Shown in pieces: positions 49,901 through 56,831 of a stretch of DNA of 64,000 nucleotides (position 1 is the stretch's first letter; each line of letters begins with the position of its first letter). The translations under genes were made by a program, and so were the position numbers. The DNA is from Symbiodinium natans. Taxonomy: Eukaryota > Sar > Dinophyceae > Suessiales > Symbiodiniaceae. The notes beneath the pieces are model-generated. The model saw only the letters and a program-made list of their open reading frames with translations. It had not been told where the DNA came from and did no database searches. Location of the stretch: positions 379,743 through 443,742 of the forward strand of contig CAJNDS010000446.1 in NCBI GenBank assembly GCA_905221605.1, in the 5' to 3' direction.

Positions 49901-50803
49901 TCAAGGGGGGTAGGTACCTAGGGAACCTTAGGACAGCTTAGGGAGCTTTAGGGAGTAGTGGGGAGTATTAGGGAACCTTTGGTTGCATACCCCCCCTTGG
50001 CCCCCTCCTCCCTTAAGAACCCTACAAAGGTTGTAAGCTATTTGGATGAGACGCCGGACTCCACAGACGATGCCCTCGCCGCCGCGAGCCGAACACTTCG
50101 GGGCGGGGACCCTCAACCCTAAACCCTAAACCCTAACCCCAACAAGGTGTGGGACCTAAACCCTAAACCCTAAACCCTAAACCCTAAACCGGAGTGCTTA
50201 TGAGGCTTTGGGGCTGTAGCATTTTGAGAGGGTTTGGGGGCTACGATGTGTCCGGAGCGGCTGTCGGGGCTTCTCAGGGCTGGGCAAGGATGGGTGTTCA
50301 AGAGCAGCACCCAAACACTGAAAAGGGTTTAGGGTTTAGGGTTTAGGGTTTCTGACTAGAATATAGTTCCTGGGCTGCGCCAAATTATGGTTTGTTTGCG
50401 GACTGGTCTTTTGAACCAACTACCTTGAGATGATGATGTTCCTCCCTTATTCCAGCAGTCCTGAAGAAGGATTATCATATTCAATAGGGGGTATTCTCAT
50501 CCCGATTAGGGATTGTTAGTATAAGGGGGAACATCCCACACCCAAACTCTTAAGTCAGGTGTGAAGTAGGGAATGAGGGAATTAGGGCCCTATTTTTACC
50601 CCTCAAGGGATTATTTGAGGTACCTCATTCCCTCATTCCCTACTAAGAACCCCTAAACCCTAAACCCTAAACCCTAAACCCTAAACCTCATTCCCTACTA
50701 TGAAACCAGCCAGATTCTGTTTCCCAGGTTTTCGGCGGCTACCGCACCACCTGGGGCTACTTTGCCAAGATGCCCAAGGAATGTGAGGCCGGGGCGCTGC
50801 CGA
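43740..50803 (+). CDS. Kelch-like multi-exon gene, part 2
   Basis: Islands on +: 43745-43800 (REVFQLVPEEPESYF), 43975-44030 (LDIPSTLKPVFVAKRR), 44316-44380 (STSSNQYIYVFGGQTLL), 44465-44560 (LGGFENTLLRYRISTDLWED), 45317-45390 (MRPYGRVSLTRLMYDYFG), 45772-45842 (SYSEPLRLYSKSFAVLLMSP), 47275-47382 (VDCRDDFLQQQYPHCKAMGG), 48825-48880, 49318-49392 (AHMPDERSDFSVSGRNGGAY), 50037-50112 (ETPDSTDDALAAASRTLRGG) and 50727-50803 (VFGGYRTTWGYFAKMPKE). IYVFGG, VFGGY, DLWED and GRNGGAYG are kelch-like. They alternate with telomeric arrays and elements D to G. Probably the same gene as the 34-42 kb cluster. Confidence 0.58.
44792..44881. mobile_element. Element D, copy 4 (reverse)
   Basis: CCCGGGACTCTATGTACCTA at the left and GTAAAGAGGACTCCAGGTAA at the right. 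The inner part reads CATAAAACTGTAGGTAAAG, so the element is in reverse orientation relative to copy 3. Confidence 0.8.
45195..46460. repeat. Series of telomeric arrays between exons
   Basis: CCCTAAA at 45195-45290, 45690-45770, 45850-45895 and 46300-46460; TTTAGGG at 46010-46082. Each gap between them is 60-250 bp, and the gaps at 45317 and 45772 read as exons. Confidence 0.8.
46590..46720. mobile_element. Element Q, copy 1, with telomeric insertion
   Basis: GAAGGAGGGGCCCCTTCAC at the left and GTGGCCCTCCTTC at the right are inverted. TTTAGGG-like sequence fills 46617-46672. Confidence 0.65.
46732..46820. mobile_element. Inverted-repeat element R
   Basis: GTACCCATATAGTGTGTACT TGGGCC at the left and GGCCCAAGTATATACTACAT with GGACC at the right. 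It follows element Q directly. Confidence 0.65.
46862..46933. repeat. GT dinucleotide microsatellite
   Basis: CGCGCGC then about 33 GT units, ending GAGAGTTTT. Confidence 0.97.
47383..47770. other. Unique region open on both strands
   Basis: A 390-bp stretch free of telomeric motifs. A + frame from 47408 gives 111 residues (TVRELKRGALCLRRVAWCEE) and a - frame spanning 47237-47767 gives 176. Balanced codon use in both prevents a strand choice. The + choice is consistent with the exon at 47275-47382 just upstream (which ends at a TGA at 47380) and its neighbours. Product not recognised. Confidence 0.35.
48064..48152. mobile_element. Element D, copy 5
   Basis: TACCTGGCACCCTCTTTACC, TGGGTTATACCTACTAATGA, right end reduced to CTGTAGGTATCAGATG. 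Confidence 0.78.
48408..48521. mobile_element. Element G, copy 1
   Basis: CTTTGTGGTGCTTTGCTGTA, ACTTTAGATCCTTAGCC, then CTGCCCTCCTAAGTGCAGCC AAGTT. Only weak inverted ends. Copies at 55876, 61051 and 61904. Confidence 0.8.
48535..48795. mobile_element. Element B, copy 6, split by element C
   Basis: Left arm ACTTGGAGGTTCATGGTGCT, right arm ATTGGTTAATAAGTACCATG then AACCTCCAAGT. The right half is interrupted at CAGT by element C. Removing C restores a normal B element. Confidence 0.9.
48643..48756. mobile_element. Element C, copy 3, nested with 4-bp target duplication
   Basis: 114 bp. Ends CTAGGATGCCCAGTA and TTACTGGGCAGCCTAG are inverted over 15 bp. CAGT flanks both sides (48639-48642 and 48757-48760). 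This defines the exact termini of the family. Confidence 0.9.
48920..49022. repeat. TTTAGGG array
   Basis: About thirteen heptamers with two interruptions. A CCCTAAA array lies at 49205-49262 on the other side of element D copy 6. Confidence 0.9.
49117..49205. mobile_element. Element D, copy 6
   Basis: TACCTGGGACTCCATTGACC left; AACTGTAGGTAAATCAGGT right. Confidence 0.78.
49872..50031. mobile_element. Element F, copy 4 (longest, intact)
   Basis: TTATAGGGTTCTTCAGGGAG left and CTCCCTTAAGAACCCTACAA right are inverted. The centre alternates AGGGAACCTTAGG and CCTAAGG-type words. Directly followed by the coding island at 50037. Confidence 0.8.
50433..50538. mobile_element. Element A, copy 7
   Basis: GATGTTCCTCCCTTATTCCA left, TAGTATAAGGGGGAACATCC right. 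Confidence 0.78.
50560..50712. mobile_element. Element E with telomeric array in its right end (composite 2)
   Basis: E body 50560-50650, five CCCTAAA units, then CCTCATTCCCTACTATGAAA and CCAGCCAG. Matches composite 1 in order and junctions. Confidence 0.75.
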
Positions 50804-51035
50804 GGTTTAAGGTTTAGGGTTTAGGGTTTAGGGTACAGGGTTTAGGGTTCAGAGTTTAGGGTTTAGGGTTTGGGGTTTAGGGTTTAGGGTTTCGGGTTTA
50901 GGGGGCGTTGAGAGACTTCTATGCGATTCAAGTACTGAATCCCAAGTGTATGACCCTAAACCCTAAGCCCTAAACCCAACACCCCAGGCTTTTGTGGCTC
51001 CACATCACGAACCTGAACCTTGAGCCCTTAACCTA

Positions 51036-51138
51036 CTGGGTGGTTGTATGGAATGAGGGACTTATAGGCACCCTGCATACTCCCTCAATTTTTTAAAGTG
51101 GGATAAAGGGTACCAAATTCCCTCATACCGCACGAAGG
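51036..51138. mobile_element. Element E, diverged copy
   Basis: TGTATGGAATGAGGGACTTA left, AATTCCCTCATACCGC right, with CACCC and GGGTACC between. Confidence 0.55.
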
Positions 51139-51409
51139 ACGCCCTAAGCCCTTTATATTACCGAACATTGTGGTACTTGCTCCCTGCACCATTTTTTTGC
51201 AATGCTGGGACCTCCGCTCTCAGGGTTGGGCCGTAGGGTTTAGGGTTTAGGGCTTAGGGTTTAGGGTTTAGTGTTTAGGGTTTAGGGTTTAGGACTGAGG
51301 GTTTAGGGTTTAGGGTTTAATTTCAGGGCTTCTGTTCTTGTCCCGGTGCCACCCTAAACCCTAGACTTACACCCTATAGTACCCTATAGGCCCTTTAAGC
51401 CCCGGACCC

Positions 51410-53780
51410 GAAAGCAGCTCGCCTCGGCTTCGGAAGGTCGTGGTGACGACGACCACCACAACGACAACGACCCTGCCCGGCCAGGCCTTGGAAGTGAAGA
51501 ACGTTTCGGGTTTAGGGTTTAGGGTTTAGGGTTTAGGGTTTAGAGTTTCGGGTTTCGGGTTCTAAGGGTCCACTTCGTTTTTCTTTGGGCATCGTTGTAT
51601 GGTTTATTTGCTGGTCTCCAAAGGGTCCTTGCGTTTGCACTTTTAGGGTTTGAGGGCTTTTCGGGATCTGACTCCCCACGCCCTAAACCCTAAACCCAAA
51701 ACCCTAAGTCCTAAACACTGAACCCTAAACCATCAGTCCTAAACCCTAATCCCTAAACCCTAAACCCTAAACCCTAAACCCCAAGCCCTAAACCCTTAAA
51801 CCAACAAAGAAAGAAAGTCTCCGCGGCAGGTCATCACGCTGACGGACCCGCCTGACACCACGCCAGTCCCGTTGGCACCTCAGGGCTTCTTGAGTAGGGT
51901 TTAGGGTTTAGGGTTTAGGGTTTAGGGTTTAGGGTTTAGGGTTTAGGGTCTAGGGTCTAGGGTCTAGGGTCTTTAGGGTTTAGGGCTTAGGGTTTAGGGT
52001 TTAGGGTTTAGGGTTTAGGGTTAGGATTTAGGGTCTTTAGGGTTTAGGGCTTAGGGTTTAGGGTCTTTAGGACTTAGGGCTTAGGGTTTAGGGTTTAGGA
52101 CTTAGGGTTTAGGGTTTAGGGTTTGGGGTTTAGGGTTTAGGGTTTAGGGTTTAGGGTTTAGGGTTTAGGGTTTAGGATTTAGGGTCTTTAGGGTTAAGGG
52201 CTTAGGGTTTAGGGTTCAGGACTTAGGATTCAGGGTCTTTAGGGTTTAGGGTGCAGGGGTTTAGGGTCCACAGGGTTTGGAGTGTAGGGTTTAGGGTTTA
52301 GGGGTGTTGTTTCCGGGTTTTGGGGTCTATAGGGTCTAGGGTTTAGGGTCTAAACCCTAAACCCCAAACCCTAAACCCTAAACCCCAAACCCTAAACCCT
52401 AAGCCCTAAACCCCAGGGTCTAGGGTCTACACCCGCAGCACCACATCCCATGCCTTTGCACGGAACCGGCCCCCAGACTGGTTTAAGGCTTGGGGGTTTG
52501 GGAGCCTTGGGCTCGGGTTTAGGGTTTAGGGTTTAGGGTTTAGGGTTTAGGGTTTAGGGTTTAGGGTTTAGGGTTTAGGGTTTAGGGTTTAGGGTTTAAG
52601 GTCTGGGGCTTCGGGTTTAGGGTGGAGGGTTCGGTAAACTAACCGTCAAGCCTGCGTAACCTCCCCACTCGGCCAAACCCTGAACCTTGAAGCGTTTCAG
52701 CCGGGACACTTAGTAGCTTGACGAAGACCAGCCGAAAGGAGGCGCTGTTGAACATAAACTGGACTTTTGACGATTGCCAGTGCTTCCCTAAACCCTAAAC
52801 CCTCAACCTAAACCCTAAACCCTAAACCTCAAACCCTAACCCCTAAACCCTAAACCCTAAACCTCAAGCGCCGCCGTTAGTAAGCTGCTGGATGTGCTTG
52901 CGCTGCTGACGGACGATGATGTCTGTTTTGCGCAGTCCGTTTGCTCAGCTGGCGCAACGGAAATGGCGCGCCGATCAACTCTCAGCGCCAGAGCGCAGCA
53001 TACTCCACCAGCGCAGCGGCCGCGCCGCGACGCACCTCCCGAAACGCCGGCAGCGCCAGAGCGCAGCATACTCCACCAGCGCAGCGGCCGCGCCGCGACG
53101 TACCTCCCGAAACGCCGGCAGCGCCAGAGCGCAGCATACTCCACCAGCGCAGCGGCCGCGCCGCGACGTACCTCCCGAAACGCCGGCCAAAGACGAGCTG
53201 GTAGAGTTTTTCGGGGCCCAAAGCTCGTCGAATTCAAACACGACCACCAAACCCCCAACTCCAAAGGCCCCTAAACAGAGGGACCCAGAACGCCAGTTTC
53301 CCTCTTCTTCTTGTTTCTCGCTGCGCGTAGGCTGACACGCAGGTCCTGTTGGGTAGTCTCACTTCGCCTTGCCTGGGAAATTTCGGGTTTTAGATATGCT
53401 ACACACTCAGCTTCTCCACAGCCATGTCCTGCAAACCCTGAAGCCTTTTAGCCCCGAAAACCCCAACCCTTGAAGTCCTCAAACACCTAAGCCCGCGTAA
53501 CACCTTAAACCCTGAAACTACCCTAAACCCTAAACCCTCAAGACCCCTGTAACTTGAAAGTATTAAGAAAAATCTAAAAAACGCAACTCCTTGAAACTCC
53601 TCGAAACTTCCCCGGACCTGAACCCTTAATAATTTCAATAAACCCTAAACCCTAAACCCTCAACCCTAAACCCTAAACCCTAAACCCTAAACCCTAAACC
53701 CTAAACCCCAGCAGCGCGAAGGGTGGGCCCGGTGACGACGACCCTGCTAGATGGAGGCCTCGGAACGGCCTCTCAGGTCA
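51410..53780 (+). CDS. Thr-rich and other coding islands
   Basis: 51425-51505 reads KVVVTTTTTTTTTLPGQALE; 51833-51893 reads ITLTDPPDTTPVPLAPQGFL; 52718-52790 reads TSRKEALLNINWTFDDCQCF; 53725-53780 reads GPVTTTLLDGGLGTASQV. Thr runs of this kind recur at 60740-61640. These may be a mucin-like linker region downstream of the kelch exons, or a separate gene. All lie on + between telomeric arrays. Borders are approximate. Confidence 0.42.
51895..52420. repeat. Longest telomere-type block of the window
   Basis: About 450 bp of TTTAGGG with TCTAGGG, TTAGGAC and CTTTAGGG variants, ending in an inversion to CCCTAAA at about 52352 (GGGTTTAGGGTCTAAACCCT). The variants are arranged in blocks, as if copied by unequal exchange. 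Confidence 0.92.
52870..53335 (+). CDS. GC-rich reading frame with 3 x 68-bp repeat
   Basis: Upstream part 52876-52980 reads KLLDVLALLTDDDVCFAQSV; downstream part 53190-53330 reads AKDELVEFFGAQSSSNSNTT in another frame. Between them are three 68-bp repeats. Because 68 is not a multiple of three, each frame passes through all three reading phases of the unit and all three stay open. So the frame that joins the two ends cannot be decided from sequence. The product is Arg/Ala/Ser-rich and not recognised. Confidence 0.4.
52983..53186. repeat. Three tandem 68-bp GC-rich units
   Basis: CAGCGCCAGAGCGCAGCATA starts each unit at 52983, 53051 and 53119. The copies differ only at one C/T and the extreme ends. 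Confidence 0.95.
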
Positions 53781-53931
53781 GACCCAAAGAGCCCAGTACC
53801 CCTTTTAGGGTTTAGGGTTTAGAGTTTAGGGTTTAGGGTTTAGGGTTTAGGGTTTAGGGTTTAGGGTTTAGGGTTTAGGGTTTAGGGTTTAGAGTTTAGG
53901 GTTCTAAGGAGTATTGGCCTCTCAGGTCAGA
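53767..53931. mobile_element. Element J, copy 2, centre replaced by telomeric array
   Basis: ACCCAAAGAGCCCAGTACCC, then about 100 bp of TTTAGGG, then CTAAGGAGTATTGG. The whole is bracketed by GGCCTCTCAGGTCAGA at 53767-53782 and 53916-53931. The coding island 53725-53780 runs into the first copy. Confidence 0.78.
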
Positions 53932-54500
53932 TGTCGTTTGAGATAGGTTGAAGGACTTGTGGAGGGTGATCCTATCGGTTTAGGGTTTAGGGTTTGGGGT
54001 TTAAAGTTCTGGGTTTGGGGTTTAGGGTTTAGAGTTTAGGGTTTGGGGTTTAGGGCTTAGGGTTTATGTAGGACTTAGGTTTTAGGAGCACGTTCAGCCA
54101 GATAGCTCAGGTTTGGTGTTTTAGAGGCCCTTGTTGGCACGCGTATAGATTTTAGAGGTAGGAGCTATCACATGGGTTCTCTAAGTTAGGATCCTCTTTT
54201 TTTTGCGGGGGGGGGGGGGGTCATATGTGCGGGACCCAAAAGGGGGCCCTAATGTCGAGAACTACTCCAAAGGACTTGTGCCACAGACACCGACGAAATA
54301 AGGCCAACAGTCGAGATCGCCCCTAAACCCTAAACCCTCAACCATAAACCCTAAACCCTCAACCCTAAACCCTAAACCCTAAACTCGGTTGGCTGGGTTC
54401 AAGGATTGTCTAGAGAAGTCCGCGCCGCACCCTCATTTTATCTACACTCTACCAGAACCTTAGGGCTTAGGGTTTAGGGTTTAGGGTTTAGGGTTCAGGG

Positions 54501-54583
54501 CTTTTTACCTACAGATGAGTAGTAACTACCCTTAATTCGTAGGTACAACCTTAAAAGCTGTTAGGCAAAGAGGGTCCCAGGTA
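54501..54583. mobile_element. Element D, copy 7
   Basis: TTTACCTACAGATGAGTAGT left (outer end replaced by telomeric words), AAAGAGGGTCCCAGGT right. Confidence 0.72.
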
Positions 54584-54649
54584 AACTTTACAATCTTGGG
54601 TTAGGGTTCAGGGTTTAGGGTTTTAGGGCGAGAATGCTGCCTCCAGTGT

Positions 54650-54800
54650 GAGGGTAGTTGTATGGGCCCCTAATATCTCCTTTAAAGGGCCCATGTGAGG
54701 GCCCTCATGTAAGGGCCCTCAATTTGTACAGGGCATATAGGGGGGGGTATATAATGCTCTGTTAAGGGCTCAAACTAAGGGACCATGTAACTACCCTTAC
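54650..54800. mobile_element. Element I, copy 2
   Basis: GAGGGTAGTTGTATGGGCCC left, TAAGGGACCATGTAACTACC right. Several GGGCCCT words repeat inside. Confidence 0.72.
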
Positions 54801-55028
54801 TTGTAAGTTCAGGGTACTTCTAACCCCAATTATAACTGTACTTGTAAGCCCCCTAGATACTCTAAGTAGGTTATAAGTAGACATATGATTGGGGTTATAA
54901 GTACCCATGAACCTCCAAGTAAACCCTAAACCCTAAACCCGAAATCCTAAACCCTACACCCTAAACCCTAAACACTAAACCCTAAGTACAGTTCTAATTG
55001 GTTCATAAGTACCCTGATCCTCCAAGTA
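54799..55028. mobile_element. Element B, copy 7, plus telomeric tract and B right-arm fragment
   Basis: B 54799-54920 ends CCATGAACCTCCAAGT. A CCCTAAA tract follows, and then TAAGTACAGTTCTAATTGGT to CTCCAAGT, a second right arm. This is the same layout as the E composites: element, array, duplicated right end. Confidence 0.7.
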
Positions 55029-55280
55029 CCCTTAGATCTAGACTTTCCACCGCGAAGATAAAAGAAAATGCAGCCCTCAACACGCTCGGAGGGCCTTGGC
55101 CGCCTCTGTTGGCAAACCCCAAACCCTAAACCCTAAACCCTATACACCCTAAACCCTAAACCCCCAACGCCCTACGCTGAAGCCAAGGCCGCAAGCCCCC
55201 CCAAGGCCCCAAACCCTCAGCTTTTCACCCTAAACTCTCAAAACCCGAAGAAGCCCCTATACAGACCCATCCTGTGACCT

Positions 55281-55515
55281 CCTTCTTCACCTACAGTTTT
55301 AAGGCGGTTTACGACATTAGGGGTACCTTTTTGGGGTCCTTATTGTAAGGGGATCCTAAATTTGGGGGTCTATAAGGGCAGAACAGTTTTAAGGCGGTTT
55401 ACGATAGTAGGGGTACCTTTTTGGGGTCCTTATTGCAAGGGGGTCCTAAATTTGGGGGTCTATATGGAGGGCCCTTACTGTCGTAAACCCCCTTATGGGT
55501 TATCCCTACTGACTC
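55281..55515. mobile_element. Element D split by element P, with later tandem duplication
   Basis: D reads CTACAGTTTT up to 55300 and resumes ATGGGTTATCCCTACT after 55494. The insert has inverted ends AAGGCGGTTTACGACA and TGTCGTAAACCCCCTT. A unit of about 91 bp that includes ACAGTTTTAAGGCGG is repeated (55293 and 55384). Confidence 0.75.
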
Positions 55516-55587
55516 GAGCCCGAGGATGAAGCTCTATACGTCTATAAGCCCTACAAGGCCGTACTTAAACCTCGACTTGATATTGCT

Positions 55588-55687
55588 TGGTGGTCTCTTT
55601 AAGTAGGGTTTCTGTTTTGCAGGGGGTTCTTATTCGGGTATATAGGGGCTATGTTAAGGTATAAGGGTACCAGATAAAGAGGCCACC
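55588..55687. mobile_element. Inverted-repeat element T
   Basis: TGGTGGTCTCTTTAAGTAGG left; ACCAGATAAAGAGGCCACC right. Confidence 0.65.
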
Positions 55688-55875
55688 GGCCTTTATAACC
55701 TCGACTGCTAAATTCTAAAGCCCACAAGTTGAGGCCTCCTTTGCCTGAAAGGCCCTCGAAAACCCTATTATGAAACCCTAGAAACGCTTCTCTCCACCCT
55801 TTGCGCTATACGACCCTTATCACAACCTCGAAAGCCCTCTAAACCTTGTTTCACACTTCTTCAAACCCCCACGTT

Positions 55876-55982
55876 CTTTGTGGTGCTTTACTGTAACTTT
55901 AGATCCTTCGCCTTTTGGGGCTATTGGGTTTCTTAGGCAGCGAAAACTTTAATTTATAACTACCCTCCTGAGTGCAGCCAAA
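55876..55982. mobile_element. Element G, copy 2
   Basis: TTTGTGGTGCTTTACTGTAA to TACCCTCCTGAGTGCAGCCA. Confidence 0.82.
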
Positions 55983-56318
55983 CGCTGAGAGCAGTGCCTG
56001 GGCCCGAAAGGCGTGCAGGTCGTGGGGACCTTCGACACTCTCGGCAACGACCAGAACCCCGACACCACTCAAGGCGTGGAGATTGCCTGGGTTTTGGGGG
56101 CTTTGGGGGTTTACGGGGTTTTGGGGGTTGAGGGGGTTTTGGACTTTAGGGGTTTAGGGGTTTTAGGGGTTTAGGGTTTTAGGGCTTTAGCAGGGTTTTG
56201 GGTTTCGTTGAACCCAACACAAAAAGCGGAAGGTTAGGGCTTACGGTCTGCTACTGGGAGCCTCCCGTCTGGCTCTTCCCGCCTGCATCTGCCGAATTAG
56301 GTTCAGGGTTCAGGGTTG
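55983..56318. other. Possible exon and G-rich tract
   Basis: 56020-56092 is open on + (NDQNPDTTQGVEIAW) directly after element G. 56095-56185 is a GGGGTTTTGGGGG tract. 56190-56300 is unique without a clear frame. Confidence 0.4.
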
Positions 56319-56488
56319 ACAAGGAGGGGCCCCCCCCAAGTTATAATTAAGTAGAGTTATAAGGGCCCTAACTTGGGTTCTAAGGATCCTAAACGAGGTT
56401 ATAAGTCTCAACTTGGGTTATAAGGAGCCTAAACTAGGTTATACGTCTCTTAACTATGGTTAGTATAGAAAGGGGGCCCCTCCTTGTA
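56319..56488. mobile_element. Element Q, copy 2 (intact)
   Basis: ACAAGGAGGGGCCCC left and GGGGCCCCTCCTTGT right form a perfect terminal inverted repeat. The centre repeats TTATAAGG and AACTTGGGTTATAAG words several times. Confidence 0.82.
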
Positions 56489-56831
56489 CCCCACCCGACT
56501 CACTGCTTACCAGGACATCCCACATCCCCGGAGGGACTCTAAATCCAGCTATTTGGGTTTAGGGTTTAGGGTTTGTGGTTTAGGGTTTAGGGTTTAGGGC
56601 TCGGAATCTGACATTCTAAGCACTCTCTGCCACCCTTATCCTTGCGGCTTGAATCCCAAAAATCCATGTACCAATGTTTATTCAGCGGTTGAAGCCCTAA
56701 ACACTTAACCCTTCTAACCGCGTTGAAGTTTGGAGTCAAATAGTTCATTATTTCTATGTTTCTTTGATAAGAGCTCGTAAGTGAACCAACTGACATTTCC
56801 ACGCACTCGTGCATCATTCTTTGTCGAGAGC

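Noticed and set aside
52853-53264. Minus-strand open frames over the 68-bp repeats
   Set aside because: Mirror of the GC-rich repeat; the non-repeat parts read better on plus.
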